A stretch of DNA of 64,000 nt from Oegoconia quadripuncta (GCA_949316235.1 OX438750.1:13890865-13954864); one strand, 5' to 3'; shown: positions 32,369 to 44,670, counted from the stretch's first letter. The notes: a model not told the origin generated them from the letters alone. Program-made: numbers and translations.

Positions 32369-34610
32369 TAAGAGGTAAGTTAAATGGACTAGGATGGGCC
32401 GATTGTCAAGTGTTTGAAACGCAATATTAAGACGTCCATCCGTGTCATCGCGATTTATAACTGTATATAAATAGTATCACATTGTGATATTTGTTGTAGA
32501 TATAGTAAGTTACGCTAATTTCGCAGGTATATTACTTTATTTCTCCACTATATTTTTTCTAGATACGAAACTGAAAATTTTGCATACATAAAATTTGTAA
32601 TAAGTTATCGCAAATCCGTTTCATATTCATTACCTTCAGTATTTTTGTTACAAGTTACCTTACCTTAGTTGCTTTGTGTGGAACTAAGTGGCCAATGATA
32701 TTTTACTGATTTATTATATATAGAACTATTCCATCAATGTCAGTAGAAGCATTGGCGAGATCTATTAAGGATTTGTACGGAGACTATTTATTACATAAGA
32801 CCTGTAGTAGTTCGCTGCTCATATCCAGCGTATATGACTCACCCACGACACAATATACAGCGCTCCTCATTGGAGGAATTATCTTTGTCACCCGCCCGCC
32901 CAAGTGCAGGTGTCCTGCTAATGAGAAATTATTTTTCTTTTCTGAGAAACGTTTCTCGAACATTAAATCAAAAAATTATTTATTTATGTTCGTGTAATAG
33001 TTTATGCCTAGACATTTAAAGTTAGACACACGCGGGTTAATTCTAAGTCTGTTTTTTTTTGTTATTATTTATTCGCTATATTCTATTATTTAAATTGGGT
33101 GGCCGTATGATTTTGGGACTGTTTGCAGTCTCGTCTTTGACTGTTGTTGCTTATGAAATATTCGATTATGACTAGAAATTGAAGATATTGTATGGAGAAT
33201 CACGATCAATTTCAACTATTTATATTGATCCCTTGGGTTGGAGACTTTAGGTTGGGGTTAGCTTGCGCATGCTGTCCGTCCGCGACCAGAGATAATATAG
33301 CCAGCCAGAGATATGGGAGCGAGCTGGTCAGTGACGAAATTATGTATTTTGTTGTTCACTCTGCCTGCTGTTATGTTGAGTCTGCGGTGTTAAATGTAAC
33401 ATGGGTGTACACATCATTAGGTATTTACAAATTCGTTATGAATTCTTCATACAATACTCTTTTTTACATGACTTTAGAAGCTTCTAAATAGTTTGCTTGT
33501 ATGGTAAAGGGTGCAGTATAGTAGTGCCGGGTGAAATGAATTTATTGTAATTTTTTTTTGGGAATCCTGAAGGTACTGATTGTAGCGTGATTTGATGGTT
33601 AACAAAATATTTAGGATATGTACACGGACTGGAATAAGAAAGATTCCGTGCGGCGATCACGAAAAAAAAATCAGCTGTTTTATGTAAAAGTTGAAGAAAA
33701 CAGCAAATTTTCTTTTGGTGATTGCAGAGTTGATCCGTAGTAAAAGTTGAGCAATTTAATGGTCTCGGTCACTTATTACGACCTTACCTATGAAATTGGC
33801 GTTTTGGATGAAGAATTTCATTGAGACTGTTTTCTCCATACAAACATTTTTGATTTTTTTTTGGGAACGGCAAAACTTTGTGTGTATTATCGGTGAACAT
33901 TAAGTTAAGTATAGACAGCGTTAATTTTTAAAAGTAACCGCTTTATAAAAGTTTCAGCGAATCTAAAAATGGTTATGGGAAGCACATGAAAAGAGCTCTG
34001 TTCAAATTTTTTTTATTGTGTGATTTAGCCCAGAAATTAAAAAATATTTCATTTGAAACCTTGAAATAATATTCCATTTTCCAAATAAAAAACAAATTTG
34101 GATATAGCTTTGAAAATCGCAGGAATTGGTACATATGATTAACGAAGAAGAAAAACTCCAATTTCATAGGTAAAGACCCAATATATGACCATAGGCTTAC
34201 TATAAGTAAATAGACACAAGAGATCCGGCTTACTTTGAGTGCTTCACTGTCGGTATTAGTAACGCGCGTCTTCTTTCTGCTCCGTGGTTACGTACCTTAT
34301 AGTTCTTACTGCGAGTGTCCGTTGAATGTATATATTGTTGCTATAATCACGGCACTTCAATATTGTCAGCCTCCAAGGAATAAAGACTGAAGTAGCCTTA
34401 GGTGAATTTTCAAACTCTTATCTGCTGAATTGTGCGTAATATAACTACAAGATTCTTGCCGAAATCTGATTATTGTTCCTCTTAGTTCTACTTATTATGT
34501 CAGACGTTGTGCACTTGAAAAAAAGTGCTGACATCTAGGAATTACCATTTTAGTTAGAAAGAGAATAACAAGTAGATATAATTGTGTGCTGTTCAAAAAT
34601 TTTCCCTAAT
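32369..34610. other. Unassigned intergenic sequence
   Basis: The longest frame (33192-33491) shows no domain or splice context. A stretch at 33630-33780 resembles the palindromic element at 48349-48603 (CACGAAAAAAAAATCAGCTG, AAAAGTTGA) and may be a diverged relative. Nothing else was recognised. Confidence 0.4.
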
Positions 34611-36324
34611 TGAGTAAAAACTGCCACCACGAGGCGATCTTCCCTGGCCCATCGGGAAATACGAAACTGCATGACATATAACATAAATTGAAAAGCTTAA
34701 TAATGCCGTTCGTTCCATAAGTAAGTTAGTACACTAAGTTTATGGTTCATATTGACATGTAATTTTGACAGAGTGGTAGTGAAAGGCTACAGTGGTCCTT
34801 ATTCCTCCGAGCTAGTTGCATTTGTTTTGTGAGTGCACCAAATCCAGATTGGTGCCCTTATTTGAAAAATGAATCTCTTCAAATACATCCTACATTCGAA
34901 ATGTACTCACTGGTTGCACTCGAAAAGCTTCTGCCACTTCAGAAGATTAGAAATCCCAACTAATTATAAATGAAAACATGTCGTCGTTTTTATCAATAAT
35001 TTAAAATTCTCGCAAATACTTAAAAACAAACTAAATATGATACAAATATATTACAGAAACTATGTCAATAAAAATCTATAGCTAATAACAAACGATGAAA
35101 CCTAAATAAAGTAATGATTATATTATTTAAAATATTTATAAATAAATTGTCCCAGATCTTGCAAAGCAGGAAGGGTCCCGAGTAGCCTGGCGAGGCTCAC
35201 CCTTTGCGCTAAATAGAGACCAGCCTTCCGATCGTGCGAGGCTTCGACCAAACGCTCCGATAATTCCTCCGCTCTTAAATATAAATATTATTTATAATTA
35301 ACTTTTAAGTTTTCCAGTTCACCCAGTGAGTACATTTAGATTTTAGTTATACTTGTAAAGAAATCTTAATTGTTCAAATGAGGGCGCCACTGGATTACCT
35401 GCACGTTCTTAAGCGCGGATAGAACTTGGTTGATCTTAAATATTTAAATAGGAAAGCGATTTTGCATGAAATGTATTATATTAAAAAAGAGGTATATGTA
35501 GGTCTTTAGAAAACTAATGACAGATTCAAAGTAGCATATCTATTCAAACCGTTGTCTAATTAAATGTCTAAATTAATTCTAACGTTACCTGAATAGTGAT
35601 TTTATGAAAAATGGTCGAAATTAAAAGACCCAACAAACAAATCTATACAACTAGAGGTAAGTTAATAGCTTTTAAAGAACTACACCGATTTAAAATGATT
35701 TCCGAGAAATTTCCTTCAGAATAGTGACTAGGGTGGAGGATAATAAAAACATGCAGTTCCGCGTTTATTCCAATTCTATGAATTGTGTAATTGCACTTGT
35801 TTAATCGAGTTTTTGCAATAAGGAAATTATCGTACATCATTCTATTTGGTGATGTACTGGCAATAGAGTCTAATTTCATTCATTTTTTTCCTTTTCGTTT
35901 TTTTTTTAATGTACACAATGCCATCTTGTTTCACAGCAACTATAGGCTTGTGTTGTGGATACCGGATGGTGGTCGATATACTACATAAATACATTAAATT
36001 TCATTTCATTAAAATCGATATAGTACTATTCGAGTTATTAATTATTTTGTAGAACTCAGAAATAAAGGCAGTTATAGAGATTTTTGTTTGGTGGGCCGTT
36101 TTACTAGACGACCAGTGGTAGTTGGGACAAAAAATGTTGAAAATTTTAAATATGTATTGTATAAGACGAATTATCATGGATTGACTAATATTTTTAACAC
36201 AACTTTGACTGTATATAGGATCTTAAATTAGTTATGTTTCATATGAACGCTACATAACAGATGTTTGTAAATCATGATAATTGTAATCTGCTTTGCAAAA
36301 AAAGTGCTTTTTATGTTTCTCAAT
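34611..36324. other. Mostly unassigned sequence with two small repeat fragments
   Basis: 34615-34665 is a short LINE remnant (GATCTTCCCTGGCCCATC, as at 30650). 35908-35995 is a SINE-B 3' fragment on the minus strand (TTGTGTTGTGGATACCGGAT). No coding exon was recognised. Confidence 0.45.
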
Positions 36325-36584
36325 GGTGTCGATTCTAAAAACAACACTTGTCTTTTGGAAAAAATATATACGTCTAATTTTGTTTTAGTTAAAATATGTT
36401 TTGTCTCTTTCTAAACTAAGTTCTTCATTTGAAAGAAAGGGACGAAACATATTTTAAATAAAATACGTTTTTTAGTTGCTTGCTTTATTATGAATTGGGA
36501 GGATATTTCTTTCTTGCAACAATAAAGGGATGGTGCCACATTACAATTAGCTATTTATAATTTAGAGATATCGCAATCGACACC
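36325..36584. mobile_element. MITE-V relative (foldback)
   Basis: The termini GGTGTCGATT and AATCGACACC are inverted. Inner arms AAAATATGTTTTGTCTCTTT and AAAGGGACGAAACATATTTT pair. The outer termini match MITE-V at 45295-45441. Confidence 0.7.
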
Positions 36585-36832
36585 AATTTGAATCATAACG
36601 TTCAGAAATAGGCCATCTGAAATGATCTCAGACAATATTTGTTTACAAATTTTACAGTTAATAGTAGATGTCCCGAAGTTTGAAACTACGATTCGTGAGG
36701 TGACTTAAGTAGTTATGAAATAATATTGATTGCTAATTACTTAAAAATGGACTAGTACAGCACACCAGCAGTAATGCAACTTTATTATATGTATATTTCA
36801 GCTATTCAGCATTATCAGGTATATATATTGAG

Positions 36833-37020
36833 GGGTTACGTTGGCCTAGTGCGGGTTGGGGACTTCACATGCCTTCGAATTTTTATGCAGGTTTCCTCAC
36901 ATGTTTTGACCGTTTCAATTAATTAAATTAAAACTCATTGGTACATGGCCTGCCTGTGATCGAATTCGGACCACCCAGATTGGGAGTCCGTGGTGTCCTC
37001 CACTGAGCCACGGACGCTTT
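36833..37020 (-). mobile_element. SINE-C copy
   Basis: On the minus strand it runs AGCGTCCGTGGCTCAGTGGA (head), a diverged box B, AATGAGTTTTAATTT and CCCAACCCGCACTAGGCC. It is shorter than the copy at 14684-15010. Confidence 0.7.
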
Positions 37021-37490
37021 CGGTTAATCATACAGCAGCATTTTGACAGATGCGCGCGATATAACTTGCGATAAACTATATCGCGTGTGGTCATTCTACC
37101 CATGCAGATGTGATTATTACAAGCTTTTATATAATTTTTGTATATACAACTTGTGCAATAATTAATTGTTAGATGCTCAAAATTATGTAAATAATAGGAA
37201 CAAGCATTTTTATTATGTATAGTAACTGGTTTTTTTTATGTAGTTCTCGGTCTGTCAAAGCAATTGTCATGCACCAAAGCTTTAACAGACGACACGATTT
37301 GCTGACCCAACCAAATTTGCTCACTAAATGTTTACCAGGAAATATGTATGAATGTTGATCATCATATCTCCGGCTCTGAGCGTTAGCCTTGGCAGTAGCA
37401 TATAGATGCTACTGCCATTATCATAGGATAATGCTCCAGAAAAAAGCAATGAGATTGGACGAAATTCTATTCAACGGCTCGTAGAATGTA
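37021..37490. other. Unassigned sequence
   Basis: No gene or recurrent repeat was identified. Confidence 0.4.
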
Positions 37491-37819
37491 ATGCCCGTAT
37501 TAATAAAACTTTGATTGAGAACAGTCTTGGGACTGGTCTCAAGTAAACGTGTTGACTAATAAACCTAACTTGAGAACTGAAACGCGCGTGCTTACACAAG
37601 CAGTACTCACATGAGAGTTTCACGTATCAATAAACGGAACTCAAGACTATCATTCCTTCGCCGCTGAGGCGAATACTTGAAAAGTGATCTCAGCTGAGTA
37701 GACCTCTAAATTGGTTTATAAATTAGCACGGAGCTTGAGATAGCGTCAACTTCTTAAGACGCATCTCGGGTGATACAGCCTCAAGACTTGTATTGAGATT
37801 GGTTTATTAATACGGCTCT
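37491..37819 (-). mobile_element. MITE-1 copy
   Basis: From GCCCGTATTAATAAAACTTT to GGTTTATTAATACGGCTC, with the family's CATTCCTTCGCCGCTGAGGC and GAGATAGCGTCAACTTCTTA. It directly abuts the MITE-2 copy that follows. Confidence 0.8.
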
Positions 37820-37970
37820 AAGGCCCGTATTTCAGAATGTTGCTCAAGTGTAGATCTAGTTGGAAAGAGATGCTGCTATACAAGTTACATAAAGCTGTCC
37901 CTTTTTGACTGTCCTCAAGCGGAGATCTCTGCTTGAGTAATATATTATAATACGGGCCTAAAACTACGTC
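37817..37970 (+). mobile_element. MITE-2 copy
   Basis: Terminal inverted repeats CTAAGGCCCGTATT and AATACGGGCCTAA flank a body with TCAAGTGTAGATCTAGTTGG and CTCAAGCGGAGATCTCTGCT. The outer TIR bases equal those of MITE-1, which suggests mobilisation by the same transposase. Confidence 0.8.
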
Positions 37971-38609
37971 ACCAACTCAAAAAATACCAAAATTATATAT
38001 CCAGTGTTCTATATACTGCATTAGCAAAATGAAATATTCAAATCATTTCTGTGTCTGTTTGTCCGTCCGTCCGTTGATCTGTGTGTGAAGTTTCAAGAGG
38101 GAATGCGAAAAAGGGTATCGGATGATTCTGAATTTAGAAACCATTTAAACAGAATATTATTTTGTATGAGCGACATTATAGCGTCAGCGACAGTCTTGTC
38201 TCCCTAGGGCACAAACTGTATTATTTATATTTGTATCAATACTAATTAATCAGGGGGCTAATAAACAAATTATTAGCGCGTCACGAAATGTGCTTAACGT
38301 AACGTTTTCAGTTATGTTTAGTTTTCCGTATTCCGTAATCCCACAGGCACAACTCGCATCGGAATCCACTGTGAGATCCCACACGCTTAGGAACTTAACA
38401 GCCACAGCTTAAAGTCCATGGCTAATGGAGATCTCGGACGCGAGTAGCATAAACTAACTTATAGAATCAACGCCATGCACTAGCAGCATGACAGGCGCGA
38501 TAAACGTTTAGTCGCTATAATATTTGTCCTGCTCATTCGTTTGGATGAAATATGCAACTATTCCACTCTGACGTTGCGTCGCGCGCGACACACAATGTCA
38601 TGCTACGGG
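37971..38609. other. Unassigned sequence
   Basis: A segment at 38482-38600 (ATGACAGGCGCGATAAACGT, TTTGTCCTGCTCATTCG) recurs in reverse-complement-free form at 10686-10740 (ATGACAGGTACGATAAACGT), so it is a dispersed repeat. The rest is unassigned. Confidence 0.45.
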
Positions 38610-38713
38610 GTAGTGTTGCCGCTCGATAGTCCACTATCGGTAGCATTTCGATAGTCTATCGTTAGTTTAAGCAAAAACAATAGTATCGATACTTTTCGAT
38701 AGAATTAATATCT

Positions 38714-38778
38714 CCTTTTTTTTATGCACAACGGGTTGGTACTTGACCTCAATCACACCTGATGTTAAGTGAAGATGA
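38714..38778 (-). mobile_element. SINE-A 3'-end fragment nested in the TATCGATA element
   Basis: TTTTTTTTATGCACAACGGG and CACACCTGATGTTAAGTGAA are the terminal 65 bp of SINE-A in reverse orientation. Confidence 0.75.
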
Positions 38779-38898
38779 GTGCAATCCTTTATTGCAATAC
38801 TATCGGTAAAAAACAATACTATCGATGGTATCGATAGTTTATGCAGTATTAGATAGCAATGCTATCGATAGTATTGATGCTTACCGATGGTATTGTAC

Positions 38899-39235
38899 TA
38901 AGGCCCGTATTAATAAACTAATCCCAATACAAGTCTTGAGGTTGTATCAATCGAGATGCGTCTTAAGCAGTTGACGCTATCTCAAGCTCCGTGCTAATTT
39001 ATAAATCCATCTTGAGTTCTACTCAGCTGAGATCACTTCTCAAGTAATAGCCTCTGCGGCGAATGAAGGCTAGTCTTGAGTTTCATTTATTAAAACGTGA
39101 AACTCGGCGCACCTCTCAAGTGAGTACTGCTTGAGTATGCACGTGCTTTTCAGGTCTCAAGTTAGGCTTGTTTACTTGTGACCGATCACAAAACTGTTCT
39201 CAATCTTGAGAATGGTTTATTAATACGGGCCTAAG
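38899..39235 (+). mobile_element. MITE-1 copy nested in the TATCGATA element
   Basis: It has complete ends CTAAGGCCCGTATTAATAAA and TTTATTAATACGGGCCTAAG. Body motifs are CTTAAGCAGTTGACGCTATC and CTCAAGCTCCGTGCTAATTT. Confidence 0.85.
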
Positions 39236-39326
39236 AGATCGATAATATCGATAGGCCTATCGATACTTTGGCATTTTTTGATTAAAACTATCGATAGTAA
39301 AATTATCGATAGTTCGGCAATACTAC

Positions 39327-40161
39327 TACAGGGGCAGGACATTTCAGAAATACTTTCTCTACCATAATGTTCTTTGAGCGCCTTACAGAATTCGTTGACG
39401 CGCGATTGTCCTGTCTTACTCGTGCGCTATAAGTTAACCATATCTATTAACAATTTGACTCATTTTGTACTGATACCTTGTGGACTTGGACTTGGACGAG
39501 GCATAAGAGTTCTTCGTTTCCTGGTAAGGATACGTTTTTAAAACAACTTGTGTATAATATTTATTTTTTGCTATTTCTTTTGTTATTGTTATTGCTGTGC
39601 ACAATTGATCGATACGATCATTCCTTTAATCATTTTGTAAATAGTGACAGCGCTATTCTGTTTTGCTGTAGATTAATGTGAGAATAAGGGCGGACACACA
39701 ATACCCTTTAATAAGTTTATAAAACAAAATCATTTATCTGAACGATAAAAATCTCTAAAAACTAAACTATCGTCACCGGTAAAAAAAGTTAAATATAATG
39801 TTTACTGTAGCTTTACTGTAGATTTTTTTTTTAGATTTTTTTGTTCAAATAAATGTGGCGATGATTACTTAGTTATGTAAAATGAAATATATTGAAACGT
39901 ATTTAAATAAAATGTTGAATGTCACCGTCAGAAATTGTAGTGTCAACTCCAGTGTAACACTAATTGGATGTTAAACATAAACGCCTGGTGATAATAATTA
40001 CTTATGTGACTGATAAATTCATAACGAAATGTCATATGTCAGATTATATTTCATTTTCTGGATATCGGATGTTACGCATTTTATCAGTCCGACAGCCCGA
40101 TTAATATCGGATCGTGAATAAGCCGGACTTTTCTGTCGCCTAAATATTAATAAAGATGACG
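39327..40161. other. Unassigned sequence
   Basis: The 67-codon frame at 39478 is leucine-rich low-complexity without support. No repeat was recognised. Confidence 0.4.
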
Positions 40162-40291
40162 GGGGGCTACTATGATCTCTTAATTCCATGCAGTTTACTG
40201 TTAGATTAATTTGCATGTTTCTGTCTTCTACCTATCTCACTTAAACTAAGCGGCATTTCAATGGAATTATGAGATCATAGTCGCCTACAAA
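40162..40291. mobile_element. MITE-T copy
   Basis: The arms GGGCTACTATGATCTCTTAA and AATTATGAGATCATAGTCGC are inverted. It corresponds to the copy at 345-520. Confidence 0.7.
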
Positions 40292-40784
40292 TAGCAAGAC
40301 ATTCCCTCCAGATGTATGCTACTCACTGGTGTGTATACTTGAGGCATCTGTTTTTTTTTTGAGTTTTTGTTACTTAACATATTTCTAACTGTATTTAACT
40401 TGATCATCGATGTGAACAAAAATATTGTAATGAATTAAATCAATAATACATTTGTCGTGTGTCCACCCTTAGGCTGTCACCACACTCAACAACCAAAGAA
40501 GTAAATCCTGAACAACCTGTGTTACGTTATACGTTATATCTATACGTTACAAATGATTAAGTGATGTGTGGTACACCACTAAGACCATGTTGATGCGTGC
40601 TGATGTTTCTTGAGTGTAAAGATGAATTTATATTTATTGGTGTAACAATAAATTTAAAACATTAAACGTTGTTTCGTGTTTTTTTTTTGCCAGTAATAAA
40701 CATAGATGAGGGTAGGGAGATCGATATAGCTGCCAAGGTAAATTCAAACAAATTTCCCGTGTAATAGCTATCAAAGTGCATCAA
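40292..40784. other. Unassigned sequence
   Basis: Nothing recognised. Confidence 0.4.
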
Positions 40785-41026
40785 AATTTTTATAAATAAA
40801 TAAATATTTCGGACACTTACACCAATCATCTAGTCCCAAACTAAGCAAAGCTTGTGCAATGGATACCAGATAACGGATAAATATACATAAATATTTATAT
40901 AAACATCCATGACTCGGCAATAAATGTTCGTATTCATCACACAAACATTTACCCCTCGCAGGATTCGAACCCGCATCCGTTGGTTTCGCTGACAGGGTCA
41001 CTATCCACTACACCAACCGGTCGTCT
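40785..41026 (-). mobile_element. SINE-B-prime copy, near full length
   Basis: On the minus strand it has the head ACGACCGGTTGGTGTAGTGG and box B GGGTTCGAATCCTGCGAGGG. A GAATACGAACATTTATTGCC block and a 3' end with TTTATAAATAAATAAATA follow. Confidence 0.8.
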
Positions 41027-41325
41027 AAGTCGTTTATGATTGATGAATATGATTTAATCCTTTTCAAATTGTAGAAAAAAAAGTAAAAATTTTACCTACC
41101 AGCCAACGCTCTATTTTCCCTTATTTTCTCAATTTAAAAATAACATGATTCGTATAAAGATTTTAACTGATCTTTACCACAATAAAACGGCTGAATTTAG
41201 AGCTCGACTTAATCCACCACGGGCTTTTATCATGGACCAACTATGTATACACTTGTACAATATGTATGTAGTTGTGCTATCCCAGATACGTGTTCCTAAT
41301 GACACAACTCTACCGCCTCTCTTTA

Positions 41326-41638
41326 ACCGCCTCCGTGGCTCAATGTAAACAACATAGGGTTTACGAATCGGAGGTCGCGGGTTCGATCACCAGCGAGGTA
41401 CATGTTTAGTACTCGGTTTGGTTGGTGGTAGGGCATTTTAAATGTCCGCCTGGCTAGCTACCACCATCTTATCTAAATCTGCCGCCAAACAGCAATGTTA
41501 ATAGCATTGTTGTCTTCCGGCTGTCAGAGATAAGATAGCCAGTTTTCCAAATATTTGGGTTTCCGGGTCAGTACGCTTCCACCCTCGGCCTCATCTTCAC
41601 TTAACATCAGGTATGATTGAGGTCAAGTTAAAAAAAAA
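41326..41638 (+). mobile_element. SINE-A, full-length copy
   Basis: ACCGCCTCCGTGGCTCAATG head, box B GGTTCGATCACCAGCGAGG, complete body and an A-rich tail. Confidence 0.88.
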
Positions 41639-41689
41639 CAACTAAGCACAACTAATTTACTACGACTATTCCTTCCATGCACTAGGCCC

Positions 41690-41990
41690 AGTGCGGGATG
41701 GTAGATTTGTGTCCGACAAGTGACTACCTGACAGTCGGTGTTTTCAACCTGCCCCGCAGGTCACCGACTGCGACAGCCGGTAATTGGAAATAACCGAACA
41801 GTTTAAGGTCCTTTTCGAAGCACGGACACCCTGGTATAAAAATGCCACTGGTCACCTATCCAAGGACAGACTGTGCTGAATTGAAAACGATTAACGACTG
41901 CGACTGCGCCATAAGTCGAGAAAATATAAAACATCAAATTATATGAAAATAGTATACCCACTCGGTATAGGAGGACTGACTAGAGTCCGT
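41690..41990. repeat. Probable dispersed repeat of unknown class
   Basis: CCCAGTGCGGGATGGTAGAT and TTTTCGAAGCACGGACACCC resemble a segment at 42400-42530 (CGCCCGAAACACGGAATCAC, CCACTATGTGCACCTATCCA versus CCACTGGTCACCTATCCA). It may be the end of a LINE. Confidence 0.4.
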
Positions 41991-41991
41991 A

Positions 41992-42372
41992 TTAATAAAC
42001 CAATCTCAATACAAGTCTTGAGGACAGCCTCAAGACGTCTCGGTTCTCTCGGTCAACTGCTTAAGAGGCATCTCGGTTGATCTGTGTATATCAATATCTT
42101 AAGCAGTTGACGATATCTCAAGCTCCGTGCTAATTTATAAACCAATCTTGAGGTCTACTCAGCTGAGTTCATTTCTCAAGTATTCGCCTCAGCGGCGAAT
42201 GAATGATAGTTTTGAGTTTCGTTTATTAATACGTGAAACTCAAGTGAGTACTGCTTGAGTATTCACGTGCGTATCAGGTCTTAAGTTAGCTTTATTAATC
42301 AACACGTTTACTTGAGACCGATCACAAGACTGTTCTCAATCTTGAGAATGATTTATTAATACGGGCCTAAGA
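41992..42372 (+). mobile_element. MITE-1 copy with an internal duplication
   Basis: It runs from GTCCGTATTAATAAACCAAT to TTTATTAATACGGGCCTAAG. The segment around CTGCTTAAGAGGCATCTCGG is repeated in altered form (ATCTTAAGCAGTTGACGATA), making this copy about 40 bp longer than its relatives. Confidence 0.8.
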
Positions 42373-42632
42373 CCACCAGTGGCTAAGGCTCCAGAGAGAG
42401 GAACCTCACAAATACAAACTGCATCCAGAATTGCTGAACCTGTCGCCCGAAACACGGAATCACTCGTATTAAAATTCCACTATGTGCACCTATCCAAGCT
42501 CTAACACGAATAACGCCTAACATATACATGAAAGGCTGCGGTACATAAAATTGATTGTACACCTGCTGCGGGGTCCGAAGAGATACCACCAAAGAGAAAA
42601 AGACATCATGTTCGCTTGTAGGTATGAAGGAT

Positions 42633-43027
42633 AGGATTCAGTACGCTTTTACCTTCCGCCTTGAGGTCAAGTGTTAACCCGTTGTGTATAATCGCCTCTG
42701 TGGCTCAATGTAAACAACATTGGGTTTATGATTCGCAGGTCGCGGGTTCGATCCCCAGCGGGGTACATGTTTAAGTACTCGGTTTGGTTGGTGGAAGGGC
42801 ATTTTAAAAGGCCGCCTGGCTAGCTACCACCAATCTTATCTAAATCTGCCGTCAAGCAGCAATAAATAGCATTGTTGTGTTCCGGTTGTCAGAGATAAGA
42901 TAGCCAGTCCCCCAAATGTATTGGGGTTTCCGGGTCAGTACGCTTCCACATTCGACCTCATCTTCACTTAACATCAGGTGTGATTGACCTCAAGGTCAAG
43001 TACCAACCCGTTGTGCATAAAAAAAAA
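42633..43027 (+). mobile_element. Two SINE-A copies head to tail: a tail fragment, then a full copy
   Basis: 42633-42690 is the 3' end of one copy (TTGAGGTCAAGTGTTAACCC). It is followed at once by a full copy at 42692-43027 that starts CGCCTCTGTGGCTCAATG and ends in a poly-A tract. Confidence 0.8.
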
Positions 43028-43299
43028 TAGATAAACATAATAAAACGTATTGTAAATACGTATTTCATGTTAGGAGTGGCTACAGATCGTTTCTTTAAGT
43101 TTCTTGTTTGCCAATAAAACCATTTTAGGATTACAGCAAAATATAAGTAATTTTTAATTATACGTAACATAAATTATAACTAAAGGTCTTCATCTCCAGT
43201 ACGGCATCTGTTGAAAAATAGAAATTTAAATTAAAGCGACTGTAAATAACAATTTAATTAAAAAAACCATCTAAAATATAAGAAAAAAAAACAATTTAA

Positions 43300-43530
43300 A
43301 AATTTAACAACCCCACAGCATATTTTCCGGCTCCATGTTACCATAAAATGTAAGTTAAGACATTCGGAACACCAATACCCTACGACACCTTACACTTCAA
43401 AATCGGTTAAGTATAAAATATAAGTATATACACCCGAAAAACATTGCCCTCCCTCCTTGTTATTTAATTTAGGGTTCATTAAATAAAAGTCAAGCAATAA
43501 TACTTCAAAATAATAGGTAAGCTAAGGTCC
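43300..43530 (+). repeat. Dispersed repeat R copy
   Basis: CAGCATATTTTCCGGCTCCA, TACCATAAAATGTAAG and TACACTTCAAAATCGGTTAA match the copy at 2190-2835 without its SINE insertion. Confidence 0.6.
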
Positions 43531-43596
43531 AATTTCTAACAACCTTTGAACGTTTTTAAACTATGCGCCATCTATCGAGACAATGGCATTGGCCAG

Positions 43597-43905
43597 CATC
43601 ATCATCATCTCAACATACTACTGCAGGGATATAGGCCTTCCCGCGTGTATGAGGGAGTATAGGCCATAATCAACTACGCTGGCCCATATGCGGGTTGGGG
43701 ACTTCACATGCCTTTGATTTTTATATCTCAGGCATGCAGATTTCCTCACAATGTTTTCCTTCACCGTTTAAGAGCAGTCGGGTAAATGCACATAAGTAAT
43801 TAAATTAAATTTAAAAACTCATTGGTACATGGCCTGCCTAGGAATCGAACCCGGAGTTCCCAAATTGGGTGACCACGTATGAACCACTGAGCCACCGACG
43901 CTCCG
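43597..43905 (-). mobile_element. SINE-C, fullest copy
   Basis: On the minus strand it has the head AGCGTCGGTGGCTCAGTGG and box B GGGTTCGATTCCTAGGCAGG. The body includes GGTACCA-free AATGAGTTTTTAAATTT, GCATGCCTGAGATATAAAAA and GGCCTATATCCCTGCAGTAG. It ends in GATGATGATG. Confidence 0.8.
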
Positions 43906-44344
43906 ACCGACAGCATATTTAGTCACTGCTTGCTATGTGGCTACTCCTTGTTGTTTTGAGGTGGGAAAAGGTACAACGAGACGTATTAGAACTTCATGAA
44001 ATGTGGGGACAAGTAGAAGATTTCTAAGATAATTCCCCTGGCATGTAATGATACTACCACTACCTACATCCTTTCATTCATGAAAAGTTTACGCCTTTGA
44101 AACGTCAAGAATATCTATTTCTGACGCTTAGTCAAAATATACCAGTGAAAGAGAGAAAGGTAGCACGTGCATGCCTAAAGAAACCAAAGAAACGGAATAT
44201 TTACTCATGTGGTACAGGCCCTCCGTTTGTACTGGCCGAGAGAGCGTAAACCGTTTTCGATTTTCGAGTGGTTTCGGTGCGTACGTGACGCAGCGGCTAG
44301 TTGACACGCACACATGCGCCGTATGCTTGTAATAGTTTACCTAT
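43906..44344. other. Unassigned sequence
   Basis: Nothing recognised apart from the 13-bp motif TTTACTCATGTGG at 44200-44212, which recurs at 44397-44409. Confidence 0.4.
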
Positions 44345-44388
44345 ACAGAGACGAAGCTTCATACCACCGTATGAAGCTTTGTCTCTGT
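44345..44388. repeat. 20-bp inverted repeat (tight hairpin)
   Basis: The arms ACAGAGACGAAGCTTCATAC and GTATGAAGCTTTGTCTCTGT pair with a single G-T position and a 4-nt loop. Such a tight loop is not typical of a microRNA precursor. Confidence 0.8.
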
Positions 44389-44670
44389 TCCGTTTCTTTA
44401 CTCATGTGGAGGTAGTTAGGGTGAAGGTACTCTCTCTGCCTTTATGGCTTGAAGATTATCCTCAAAATTCTCATTACTGCATAACAGATTTAATGTTGTT
44501 TAATTAGTCTTTATCTCAAAAGATCGAAAACGACACTGACAATCCAGCAATGCTGCAATCATCAGCTCACAAAAGGTATGCCCAAGGAAAAGCTGGCAGT
44601 AGCTAATTCATAATGCGCTAGGTAGATGCGCGAAGGAGTCAACAGTCAGTTTTACTACTACAAATTTTAC

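Larger units (their letters stand above)
38610..39326. mobile_element. TATCGATA-rich inverted-repeat element with two nested insertions
   Basis: The ends GTAGTGTTGCCGCTCGATAG and CTATCGATAGTTCGGCAATA(CTAC) are inverted. The interior carries seven exact TATCGATA motifs (38684, 38829, 38863, 39246, 39258, 39289, 39304) and several near copies. A SINE-A fragment (38714-38778) and a complete MITE-1 (38899-39235) are inserted in it; without them the element is roughly 315 bp. TATCGATA is the DREF site, so the element could carry regulatory sites. That is inference. Confidence 0.75.

Noticed and set aside
33192..33491. 99-codon frame
   Set aside because: No homology pattern, no signal peptide and no splice sites. 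I treat it as a chance frame.
44345..44388. MicroRNA precursor
   Set aside because: A 4-nt loop with 20-bp nearly perfect arms is shorter and tighter than a typical pre-miRNA. There is no expression evidence.
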